NCBI RefSeq assembly: GCF_036370855.1
Contig: NC_088099.1
Span: 72,581,218-72,645,217 of the forward strand
Origin: Dromaius novaehollandiae
Lineage: Eukaryota; Chordata; Aves; Casuariiformes; Dromaiidae
DNA length: 64,000 bases
Direction: 5' to 3'
This document shows positions 25,601 through 38,300 of the stretch, in pieces; positions within the stretch are counted from its first letter, which is position 1, and every line of letters starts with the position of its first letter. The translations under genes were made by a program, and so were the position numbers. The notes beneath the pieces are model-generated. The model saw only the letters and a program-made list of their open reading frames with translations. It had not been told where the DNA came from and did no database searches.

Positions 25601-28600
25601 CAGTATACGTATACGTTCTCAATATCGGTAAAAACTTATTTTTAGATTACTATTACCAGTTTAAATCCTCTCTGTCATTTTAATGACATGTTGTAACTGA
25701 TGGACATTTATTTTTCTGGGTAATCCAAAGTAAAAGATTCACCTAGTAGAAGCTTGGATACTTGGGTGACACAGGGAGAATAAAAATACATCTGGAAGTC
25801 TGCAAAGGTGAATACAGACTATATGTTCTGCTAAGGTACTGCTGTCGTACATGGAAGTTGGGAAGTGAAAAAGCTGAGTTGTGACTGCTACACTTGAAGT
25901 TAGATTTCATATTTGTAGTTTTTTTTAAGCTTGTATTTCTTGTTAAATGTTAATGCTTAGTGTTCATATGTATGTCTTTTATTATTAAACTACAGCACTT
26001 CTACGCACTTCCATTTTAGATTTGTTCCCTTTCATAATTTTCTTAGGGTATTGTTTTCGCAAGGTTTAAATGATTTAGGTTTGTAATCTGTGATTTTTAT
26101 TTATTTATTTTTTTAAGATCGAGCAAAACTCTCTGAAATTTCTTTCAATACGAAAAGGTGGGGGAAAATGTCTTAATTTTAGCAACAGTATTTGAGACTT
26201 GCTGACAGTTGCGATTTTGCAGTAATCTAATAAAGAGTATGTTTCTTGGAAATTATTTCCAAGATGAACATGCAAATCTTTATATTATCAGAATAACTTT
26301 ATTTATTTTAAATAAAGGTTTCAAAATTTTTAGTTGGTGCGTACATGACAATTAGGTTTTCCAAACAGTAAGCATGATGTATTATATGTTTATATTTGTG
26401 CTCTGTTTTTTATATGTAAAGTGAGAAATATTTTCTTTCTGAGGTAGATAGCCAGCCTTGGTAATCTGATGGAAAATGCAGGTTAGATACGAGCAGGCTC
26501 TGAGGGTATCGGGTATAATTCAGTGCACAAACGTCCGTGCCAGATAGCAGTCTTTGGCCATGGTGAGTCAATTCTCTTCATTTACATGCTGCACTCCACA
26601 GTTGAGCTAATGCATAGCTGCACTCAATAAAATGCCTTTTTCTAGTTTTGGCCTCCTTCTTAACGTAAGAAACCTAGGAAGTAGGTACTCTGGTACGTTC
26701 CAGAAGAGGCTGACCTTCTTCAACTATGTAAGTAATGCTCAGTGAAGGAAGCAGTAGTGCTCGGTGAGTCAGCCGCAGGGCCGGGATGGCCTCGTTCTGT
26801 GCCAAATTGCATTTCCTATCTCCAGCATGTAAATTTCGGACAAATCCACTGAAATCTTTAATCTATAATTAGGTTTATAAGCCTCTTTTGACCTTTTGGA
26901 TTTCCTCTCCCTTTTTAAATAATGGAATACGACATTTTTATTCTGTGAATCTTTTTGCTGTATTTTTCAGAGAAGGCTTTTCTCGAGATTTTCTCCTATT
27001 AAATTATTTCTTTTTCCCTTCAGTTTCCTAAAATGAAAAGGTAAGAATCCTGTTTCCATCAAGAAATGAACTGAAAATACCTGGTACAAGTGGCAGTGAT
27101 ATACAAGAATAATGTTATCTTGGCAGTATTGAGCATAATTTTTTTCAATAGGCTAAAATAAATACGTATTCCGAACAGTTGAATTCATCCAGTGGGTTTT
27201 CCTGTGTTGCTCTGTTTAAAAAATACTAATTAAAATGTCACTGCTTTTTCATGTGTTAATGCATGAACATTGGCATGAACATTAAATCACTTCTGTCACT
27301 CCTCATTGGTCTGAGGCAGTTCCTTGTGTGAGTGCCATTATTTGCCTCAGAATGTGTCAAAACCTGGAGGGATGGGCTTTTTTGTACTTCAGGGTAAAAG
27401 TGTCTGTCTATACTTGTGTATGTGTGTATACATACATATATACACATATACATGTATACACATCATATACAATGTATGTTATTGCGTAACATTCATTTCA
27501 TATTTGAGAGGAAGATATCTATGTTCCTCTGCCCAAATATCAGTTTTCCTCATTGATTCCTCATTTTAACATATTTATTACAAAAGTACTCTAATTTTCT
27601 TTTTCTCATATGAATTCTTATTTTAGGAATATTCTTTGTTCAAATTTGGACTTCATTTTTCTTGTTACATCACAAATCTTAAGAAATATTGCCTAATTGT
27701 TAAAGAAATCTATAAGAAGTCTTTGTTATTACTAATACAGCAGTGTTAAATGGTTAGTAAATACATACTCAATATGCAACAGGTAACCAATATTTTTTTT
27801 TTAAAGTCATTTTCTGGGTGTTTTGAGGAATTTCTTTGCTCATAAATTGAACAGACAGAATTTGCTATCACATATGCTCTTCTGGTCAACTTTTGTTTTC
27901 CCTCTTCAGCTCCCGGTAGTGTAGATTTTGGAGGACTTGCTGGTATTTTCATAGGAGAAAATGCTTTGGTACCTACTGCTTTGGTACCTACTCTTACTTA
28001 GCAATATACAGAAACTAACATACATCCTTCTGCCTCTTAAGTGCTGGTATCTTCCAGGCAGTAAGCTGGAGGCATAAGAAATCTCTAAAACATTTCTGTT
28101 GGTGTGTAACAGAACTGCTAATATAGACTGCTTTAAGAAAAGGTGGGGAGGAGAAGTAATAAATAGTGTCAGTATTTTTAAACTGTTTTAGATTGGGAGA
28201 GTCTTTAATTCACAGTGTATGCTTTTGGCTCGTCTGGAAGTTTCTTGGCATCCTTATGTTCATTTCGGGAACTGCATGTATACTTTTTTAGGACATGCAT
28301 TCTGGGGTTTAATCCAAAGGTTTACAAACCTGCTGGCTCTCCTCAGAGCCAAAACCCTGTATTTTTAAGACTGTGTTTTTGTGGCTTTTACTGTTGTGTT
28401 TGGCATTTCTGTGGTCTTTCCCAAATTACGTTTTGTTGTACATATTCCTCAGTTCTGTTACAGTTTTTTAATCTTTATATATTGCTGTTTCTTCACAGTT
28501 ATATTTTTACTGTCAAGCACTTCTATCTTATTTTCCAAAACACAAGTTAGCAGTAATTTATGCTACTGTTTTGACCCCATTTAGTGTTTTTATTTCTCCA

Positions 28601-29333
28601 TTTTTTTGCCTTTCTCTGATCTGTGAGTCATATTTTGGCTTGTTCCTCTACTTGGAGTAATTTTCTGTGGATATTGCACATAAACCAGACCAGGATACCT
28701 TCTGTCATTTTTTTTTTAAGATGTTTTTGAAGGTTGCAGAATTTTAGTCATAATGTTGCCAAGACATGTGGACTTTTGGAATGCTTTGCGTGACCTTTCC
28801 ATGTACACACAGTTCCTTTGAGATCCTATATATATTCTTGTTTGCAGGTAGTAAGTAGCATATGAACTCTTCATTTGAGAATAGTTTTTTGAAAATTTAC
28901 AAATGGTTTTGCACTTGTACTAAGTGTAGTCCCTTAACTTACAGGTGCAGAGAGAAGACATATGATTATTACAGCTTGCCGAAAACCTCCGTTGTAATAG
29001 CTTTTTATAATGAGGCTTGGTCAACACTGCTACGAACTGTTCATAGTGTTCTTGAGACATCTCCAGATATACTTTTGGAAGAGGTTATCCTTGTGGATGA
29101 TTACAGTGACAAAGGTAGGAATAATAATTCTAAATAATGGGGGTTTTGTCAGCCACAGGAGGAAAAGATACACTGTTAGGGTCATGCACCCTACAATTCT
29201 ACAACATAGGCATCTAATAGGAAATAGGCTTTCTGTAGCATGCCAGTGAAAATTTCAAGTTTTGGTTAGTTTAGAATGGGTAAGCATGCTGGCTGTGTTG
29301 CAGCATGAGTGCTTGTATATATATGTGTGTGTG

Positions 29334-29366
<33 letters not shown>

Positions 29367-32300
29367 CTAATATAGATCATTATAGTCTGGTCAAAGCATT
29401 TCAGCTTTCTTAATTTGAGCAAGTTCTGACTGTCCTAAGGTTGCACTGGTGTCAAATATAATAAGGAGCTACCTGGTTATCTATTTTCATTTGGGTTATG
29501 AGATGCAAGACAGTACTAGTATTTTCCACCACACATGAATTGTGTTAAGAATTATTTATGTAATACTTTTAACAATTTGGAGATGGATTACAGAAACAAA
29601 CATGAAACATTTGATTTCTTAAAAGTAAACATGGATTTTGTCTATCCATGTTCTGTGCTTTTTCCTGTCCTTGTCTATAGACAGTATAGCAGAATCAGCA
29701 TTTGGAATACCGGTATCTGTAAGGCACTGCTTTAAGTAAAGCACTAATGAACAAAGAGCATTCTGTAGTATGACGTAAACCAATTTGTTACAGAACTATA
29801 TTCTTTTTTTTTTTATTTTGTTACAGAACATTTAAAGGAGACTTTGGAGAACTATGTGGCTGGCTTGCACAAGGTGCGCCTTATCCGTGCAAATAAGAGA
29901 GAAGGACTGGTTAGAGCACGGCTTCTGGGGGCTTCGATAGCAAAAGGGGACATCCTGACTTTTCTCGATTGCCACTGCGAATGCCATGAAGGCTGGCTTG
30001 AACCGCTTCTGGAAAGGTAAAGTTTTCCTCTGTGCTGTTTTTCTGTAGCAGAAGGAGAAAATACTGTTTGGCACGCCTTGTTCTGCAGTGGAAAAAACAC
30101 TCTTCATTTATCAAAGGTCACCACTGGGTGGTGTCTGAGGCAGTGTGAGTGTTCTGGCAGTGGAAGAGTGAATGGAAGTGTGGAAAAGCATGAGGACCAG
30201 GCTACTCTTCAAAGAATTGAAAAATTGTTTTCAGGAAGGGGAGTCCTCCTCCAGCTTTGAAACTACCTTGGCAAAGGTGGCTGCTCTGTCAGCCTGCGAA
30301 GTGGATGAAACGAAGGTCTGGAAAGATGAGGGCCCTGAAAAATTCACTGTTGCAGGGCAACATACACAGAAGCAGATGGGAAGTGAAGTCAGTAAGCTGT
30401 CTTCTGAGTCTTCAGCTAATCCATCTTTCCAAAATGGTTCTGATACAAAGTGTCATGGAGTAGGACAGAGAGGAATTAACCTTATGTCTACGCTGGCTAT
30501 TACTTGCACACCCTCTACACCATCTGTCCTGGGATACTGTAATTTATAGCTATGTAGTTTTTCATCTATACCGTAGAACTGTTGGGCAGGTTAGAAAACT
30601 TCCGTTAATAAAAATAGTACAGGATACTAGATCTCCATTAACACTCCAGATATTTATGATCTTTTTGCAGCCTCACCTATGTGCAGTCACCAATCATACA
30701 TGAACTTTCCCTGCTGCAGACTTAGCAGGGTGCACCGCGTTGCAGCATCCTGCCACTCCCATGTGCCTACTCGAGGCTGCATCGCTTTTTTCACTCGCAT
30801 TATCGCTTTATGTCTAGACCCTCTCTGAGGCCAGGAGCAGGTAGTTACAGTGCCTGAGTCAGACCATTGCATATAGAAAACCAGCGCTCTTTAAAATATA
30901 ATAAAAAAATTCATCAGGATTAATGATTTGATTCATATCCTGTAAAGTTTCCCACCAACTCTTGTGGACTTCAGAGAAAGGCTAGAAAAAACAGATGTGT
31001 ACAAATTGTGAGAGATATTGCCAAGAGCACATGCCATAACAAGGAGTGTGAATCTTCCTGATTCTTAATGGAACTTGTGCTCTCAAATTCCTGATGTGCA
31101 TTTGAAAATTTATGTGGAATAATTATTTTCTTCTTACAATTGTCATATTTAATTTGTTTCCAAAATTTCACATCAGATATATTTCAAGTAATTGTGGATT
31201 AACTGTGAACAGTATATGGAGTGCAAAGAAAGGAAAAGGAGTAAAAATCAAAGAATAAGCATGTTTTTAATGCTTGTCTTCTGAAGAAACAACCAATAAC
31301 TGTGGAGAAAGTTCTGTAATTTTTTCAGTTTTCAGAAACCACTAGATGGCAATCTTAATGAAGAGTTTGGATAATTTGTAGCGAATTGCCTTCTGTAACG
31401 AATTATCGAGGAAATCTCTTGGAATTTCTGACCTTCTTGTTGTTGATGCAGATGTACATCTCTGAGGGCATGTTTGCATGGCATAGGTTAGCTCAGATGC
31501 ATGGAAACAATCAAATACAACGTTTGTAATGCAAACACGGTCGTGTTCATAAACTGCCTATGCTTTGTGCCATCTAGTTAAATCTTAGCTTACAGAAAGA
31601 GGGATGACTTTTCACTTGTCTGATTTCTTTTGTAAATGAAACTGTGTGTAATATACTTAATTTTTACGCTTTTTCCTTTATAGAAACAACAAAGCATTTT
31701 TGCGTTTCACTGAGAAATTTTTTCCTTTGTGTGTATCGTTATCATTGCTTTGTTGTATGGGTCAGACTGGAGATAGCAATATTTGTATAAGCCCTCCTGT
31801 GCATGTTGCCAAATGAGATTTCAGTAGAAGAAAACAGCTGTGTCCCTCTGATAGTTCTTCTTTGCTCTGCCCTGTGTTCCCTGTGGCAATAAAAGGGACC
31901 ATTTCGTACCTTAGCCAGTCTTCCTCAGCTGAGATGGTGCTGCTTTGGGACCATCGCTGTTGTCTGCTGCATTTAACCGCTACAAGCTGCTGTAATTTCT
32001 GTGAGTTTAGCTTAACTGAGTCAGAGCCCCTTGTTCAGCCTGCATGTTTTAAGCCGAATAATCCCCTTTGAATGATAGGTGCATCAGACCTCTTCCTTGT
32101 TTGGCAGTAGGAATACATTTATTTTTTCTGCTTGTTTAGAATGTGCAAATCAGAAGATGCAGAGCTAAAACAATTTCCAGCATCTTAAAGTCAGACAAGC
32201 CACTTAGGTCTCTCCTGCTAGCTCAGTGACTAAGACTGGCCTAAAGAAGATTACTAATGATTTATGGGAAAGAAGTCTGATGTTGTGTTTGTGTGCCTTG

Positions 32301-35300
32301 AGCTTGATCTCTCCTGGTATTGAGAACTTTTCCAGAGGCTGAGACAAAGGCAAAGGATCTCACAGACTTTTTTAAGTGCAAATGCAGAAATGCTTTTGGA
32401 GAAGAATCCAGAAAACCCTGCATGGTATTGAGAAATGAGAAAAAGGAGTTTATCTTCTTGCAGAAGTAGACATCAGCTGTGATATATTCTTAGTACCGAA
32501 AAAGATGTTAGTACTGATAATTATCTTCAGATCAGCCTCGCTGCTATATACATGTCCTTCCCCAGCACTATCTTGTTTGTCCTTTTTATGTCTCATGGTA
32601 TCAGAGTTTCTTAAGGCCTCCTTCATGTATATTCATGTATATTTGAGTATCAGAGATTTAATTCCAGTGTGGGAACTTCATATGGGTTTTTTGTTTAACT
32701 TCATGGTATCTTTCTGAATTACTGTTGTAGTGTTCAGTGTAACTTTTTGGAGATGATTGCGTTTGTAAGAACAACCATGACCTTAAGGCCCATAAAGCCT
32801 AGCTGCCTTCTTCATCCTGGCAGAGTGATGCAGTCATGCTGAAACATGCCGCAGTTTTACCTCTGAGGAGATTCTGGAATTCCACTTAAATCAGCGTCCA
32901 CATTACTTCTCTCTCAATGTCTGTAAGGCAGCCACCTGTACAAAGCAAAACAGAACTTTTTTTCAGAATGTTGTGCTTGATACAGAGCCGAGCAAGATGC
33001 TGAAGGAGGGAATATGTTTTCTGAAGACATCTGGCCTACCTCCCTCCCACTGTGCCAGAAGGATGCTGCCTGCCAGATGCCTGCATTTGGGTCCATCCTG
33101 ATGCACCCTCCTGATGTGCCCTCCATGAAAATTTGCTGGCTGTTCTTGTAGCCATTTTTTTCTTGTGTTGCAGCAGGAGTTGAAAAGGAGCAAAAGTTTA
33201 TGTTTATGTTTGTAAGGATTCTCTGTTCTGCTCGCTTCCAGTTTTTGAGAGGTGGTTCTAATGGAAGTCACTTTTTTCTTTTACAAACCAATTAGAATAG
33301 GGGAGGAGGAGACAGCTGTCGTCTGCCCTGTTATCGATGTTATTGACTGGAATACATTTGAGTACTTGGGGAACGCTGGAGAACCACAGATTGGCGGATT
33401 TGACTGGAGACTTGTCTTCACTTGGCATGTAACCCCTGAAAGAGAGCAAAAACGAAGGAAGTCTAAGACTGATGTGATCAGGTGAATTTTTATGCATCTT
33501 ATCTTTAAACTGTGAATGTTGTAAGTGCTTTTGACTTCAATTGGAAATTGGTGCTGAAAAATATTCAATAAAGAGTGCTTATAACTTACGGTGAAATTAC
33601 GTATTTTGTTTAGTTCCCCTTTTTCAGAGTAGCTCCTAGTCACCATGTTACTGGAAGAAAATTTGCTCTAAAAGCTGAAATTCCTGTGTGATCTTTACTG
33701 TGAAATCCTTATTCCATAAGTAACCACTTAACTTCTACAGCACAAATTCCTATGGATGCTGCATGAGGAAAACTGTAACTGATCAACTAATATTGAAGGA
33801 TGTTCTTTGTGCAAAGCAATGGAGCCCACATTGTATAAAAAGTGTAATGATCAACAAGCAAAAGGAGAAAAAATCATAAACCAGTGAGATGGGAGAAGTA
33901 ATTCTGAAGGCTTTATCTGCATGGTAGCCATCGTGGTGATTCCTTGCTTTATTTTCAAAAGTAAACCAGTTTGGCCAGTTCTTTGTTTGGGCTGAAGTGC
34001 TCTGCCCACCCCAGTTTCTCTTGGGAGCTCATGCAGATGTCTTCATAGTGGGTTTTAATTTTGTTTTATTGTAAGACAAGATGCAATCAGTAGGTATTAT
34101 TTGTCAGCCCATAATATATTTTTAGGAGAGGTGAAGTGAGTCTACAAGCAATGCATCTGGAAAATGGACACTGTAGTTAAGATCCTGGGAGCTGAGGGTC
34201 TGCTTCAGTCTTGGAAGCTGCTGTAGTTCTGCAGTGCATTGTATGAAATGAAGCAGCTGGTTGGTATTTTTAACACCACTATTTTATTGGTCCTTGCCTT
34301 TATTTATAATCCGTCATCTTAACGCCTAAAACAAATACAGAATGGTTCATTTTCCTCCGTCTTTTCTAGATCGCTTAGCGTGGTAATACCCAGGACTTCA
34401 CAAATCTTAATGAATTTATCCTCAACTGAGAGAAGATGCCATGTTTTCTAATGGGAAAAGTAAGGCAGTAATTTAGTGCTTGCTTGGTATTTATTAGTCC
34501 ACATCCTCAAAAATTTTAGAAATAGATTACAATTTTTTTTAAAGCCTCCAGCTTAAACATAGTGCTTTTCTTCTCCACAATAAGAAGAAGTTGACTTTGG
34601 ACTGCCAAGGAGAAGATGCGGCAGGATAAGGCTGCAAGGTGGACTGAGGACTGTGAGCTTGGCAAGTGTTATGATTATCTGGGGAAAGCAGTCCTGCTCA
34701 GTAGAGTGTGATACAGCTGACAGCAGTGCTTGGGAAGACTAGATTTGGAGTGAGACGGAAGAGCTTGACTGTTTATGAAGTTTGTTTTTTCTTCTCTGTC
34801 TCACCTCATCTCTTCCTATACTTTGAAACAACATGTGACAGTGTAAGATGGAGTTTCTTCAAAGAGATCACTGTTAAAATTATTTTGGACAGATTAAGAA
34901 TAACTGGTCATGGCACTTAACACTTGCTAGTTTTCATTAGCAAAATTCATGAAGTGTAGGGGCAGACAGTGAGGGATTGGACAAGATAGAGTTAAGGCGC
35001 CGAAAGCCTTGGGAGGAATAAATAGCAGTATGTAGGTAAGGTAGTAGCCGCATGGAATGAGAAGGAGTGGTGATGGGAACATGACCTTCGGGAAAGTACC
35101 GATCCGGGCTAGAGTTTATATAAAGGGCTTGCTTGCTTGAATAAAGTTGATTCTGATCCAGCACATCGGAGTCCGTGAATCAGACCACCACAATAAAGTG
35201 TCAGACGAATTTAGTTCCATCCAGCATTACATGCTTGGCACTTTGAAGAGGGTAGTTTTCCAAGACTGCAAACAATTAGGAACAAAACTGTACAAATTCT

Positions 35301-38300
35301 ATTTTATATATCCATGCACACCCTACCCTGCTGAAAGTATATCCCTTAACTGTGCTGTCAGTTTTGGGCCTTGTAAATTTGGGACTTGTAAAAACATCTT
35401 GCAAAATGCCTGTTTGATGTGGTTCAAATTTTCACCTCTGATTTTTTTTCAAATCTGGTCAACAATTAACACAAAAATACAGATGGATGGGCAGATCTTC
35501 TTAAAAAGAGCAACTCTCTTTAGGGGCCATATTTACTGAATTCAGCTCAATTGATGTCCAAGAGTTTTTTCCAGCTAATATTAGTAGGATCAGGAATGTT
35601 GTTATTAATCACTAAAGCACAAACATGTTTACCTACTACTTAAGTAAAATATATAAGGAAACTGAAAATACAATTTCAGAACTGACTAAAATAACTCTGC
35701 CACAAAAAAAGCTTTCGTTCTGTTATTTGAAGGTAAGAGGCTAGTGTCTTCATTTATTGCCAGTCATAAAGACACTGTAATTGCAATAATTTATCTTAAT
35801 GCAATGCTTAATTTCTCTGATTTCATTATTTTAATACATTCTGGAGCTCTTTTCTGATACAATTTTGTTACTATAAAATTAAATTAAATGGCCAAAAAAT
35901 ACAATACTTAACTGATCAGTGGCTGACTTTGTATCCAGAAAAGGACTGAGAAAATGGTAAATGAAATAGGTCATATTTTTGATTTGTTGCATTGTTTCTT
36001 TAACTCATGTGTATATCTTTGGCTTTTTATTCAATTCAGAATTACTTTTCTCTTCTATAGGTCTCCAACCATGGCAGGCGGATTGTTTGCTGTGAGCAAG
36101 AACTATTTTGATTATCTTGGTTCATATGACACAGGAATGGAAGTCTGGGGGGGAGAAAACCTGGAATTCTCATTTAGGGTAAGCGACTCCCTTGAAATTA
36201 TTTTTTCTTCTTGGGAATAAAAAGAAAATTCCTATTTGTTTCTTCATCTCCTTTTAATTAATGAAACAGCTTTACTATAAGCAAGTATAAAGGAGAAAAT
36301 ATTCATGGAGATGTGTGTATGAATCTCTTTATTGCTTTTACGCTTCAGTATGTCTGTGTTTACCTTCAAAACAGCCCTTCCAAAACTTTTTTTTGAATAT
36401 GTCTTTGTTTTGAATGCCAGTATAAAATGTAGAACAGTGATGTGATGTTTGTTTTTGAAGTTTACATTTTGTGGCTTGGAGAGGATAGTTGGAAAGAAAC
36501 ATTTATAATTCTGCTAATATAACTCTGGAACTCTTATAGTAGTTGACAGTGAAAAGGAGGGAGGTGATACAGGTTATCAGTGGGGTAGAACAGGGAAACC
36601 TGTACTATTTTAAGGTTTTATTCTGTCAGGAAAGGTTTGTATGAAGATTAAAAAAGGTGGTCGAAAAACCTCCAGGAATTGTAAAGTAGTACCCCACTGC
36701 AAGGTGAACCTGGGCTCAGATGTGAAGCAGGTAGATGGTTGTGCTGGAATGAAAAGGATTTACAGTAGAGGAGGAGAGAGAAGATACGAGACAACTCAGA
36801 CTGATAAGCAAAAAAGGTCTTGTCCTCAACTCTGCTACCGTCTGCTACCGGTGCTTCTGCTTATTCCTGCTGAGCACTATCTGCTTATGGTCTGCCCTGT
36901 ATCACCCTTGCGGAAGGAATCTGGTGGTGGTTCAAAGGTACACGGTAGTGCCATTTTTGGCTTGCAGAGAGCTCATAACTTAGTATCCTGAATTTCCTTT
37001 TTTCTGCTTGTCAGCAGGAGTGATTCATGGTCATATTTTCATTTTTGTGTGTCACTAGGTTGTGGGAGGGGAGGGTTGGTGGTTTTGTTTTGTTTTTACC
37101 AGGTGACAGCAGAATTCAAAGATAAATGGTATTTTGCTATTACAAAACCAGTTTCTTGAAAAAGGCAGCCTTAGCAGACTGCCTCACTTCAGATGTGTGG
37201 CAGTTGACCAGGGAAGCACAGAGTCTCCATTGCTTCTCTTCTTGCCTCCTGCTCTCTGCAGTGCAGAAAGCCTAGCAAGGAAGGCACAAGAATGAGGAAG
37301 GAGAAGGAGCAGGGAGGATAATCACCGCAGACAAAAAAGCGATGTTTCTTACTTGAGGCACAGTTCTGAGCTGTGATAGCTCTTTGATCTGATGTCACGA
37401 CTCCTTTCTCATATAGCAGAAAATTCCTCTGGCACGTAAGTCCAAGCACACTACCCACTTGTCAGGACCAGTGAATTCGGCTGGCTTCAGTTGCAGCTCC
37501 CAAGCAGCTCACCCACCTTTGCCAGGTCTGCAAGTCTGAGGCAGAAGTCTCCCAGCTGCCTCCAGTTCTGGTGTAGTGTGCTTTCATATGCATGTTCCCG
37601 TGGTGGTCTCCTTCCCGCTTCAGGGTTTTGTTTCCTTTTTCTGATTCTTTGGGATAATTGCCCAGTCAGTGTCAGGAGCTACAAAATAGCTCTCGATGGA
37701 AACGATTTTTATGCCTTTATGCAAGGCTTCTCATGGAACCACAGTCAGTGATGGAGGGTTTGTACTTGAGGCCCCAGTGACATGGTCACACTTGTCACTG
37801 CTTGTGAAGAAGCTGTCTTTCCCACTCATGGGTGTGGGTTGGGAGGCCTCCATCAGTCACAGTCCAAGTGAAGGTCCTAGAGAAGCTGAGTTTTGTGTAG
37901 GAGGCCATGCAGCCTGAACCATACTGCTGGTGCAGCTGGCTGGGGAACACTAAGACATGCTGGGTCTGAGGGAGAGCATCTCTGCTCAGTCCTTCACTGC
38001 ACATCTTGGGATAGGGATGGCCTAGTCTTTAGTTTCAGCTCACCCCTAGGCTCTCCTTCACACCCAAGGCAAACGTCTGGATCCCATGTGTCGGCGGAGA
38101 GCAAAGCCCTTTTTCCCTGCTTCTGCTGTTGCTGCTCACACCAAGCAGCCCAGCAGCAGAATCCAGCCCCAGCATACCTCTGGCGAGTGAAAACTGTTTT
38201 TTCACTTACTAAGGGAGTTAGTTGAAAGGGATGATGGGGATGAGAGTGATGTGTTTTTGGGGACCAGGGGCAATATCCATGCCCTGACCTCTGCGTCTGT

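Larger units (their letters stand above)
16521..28944 (+). other. GALNT12 intron 1
   Basis: This intron of about 12.4 kb is the longest one complete in the window. It contains an old CR1 copy (about 18400-19670), poly-T at 22189-22207, a 33-bp match to ANKS6 intron 2 near 23005-23039, a candidate microprotein ORF at 24767-24910, a TGAGTCAGC motif at 26765 and a TA/CA/GT-rich tract at about 27415-27478. The rest is AT-rich without recognisable content. Confidence 0.75.

Noticed and set aside
27361..27480. Palindromic TA/CA-rich tract considered as a hairpin RNA
   Set aside because: Degenerate microsatellite without a stable stem-loop of microRNA-precursor type that I could identify by eye.
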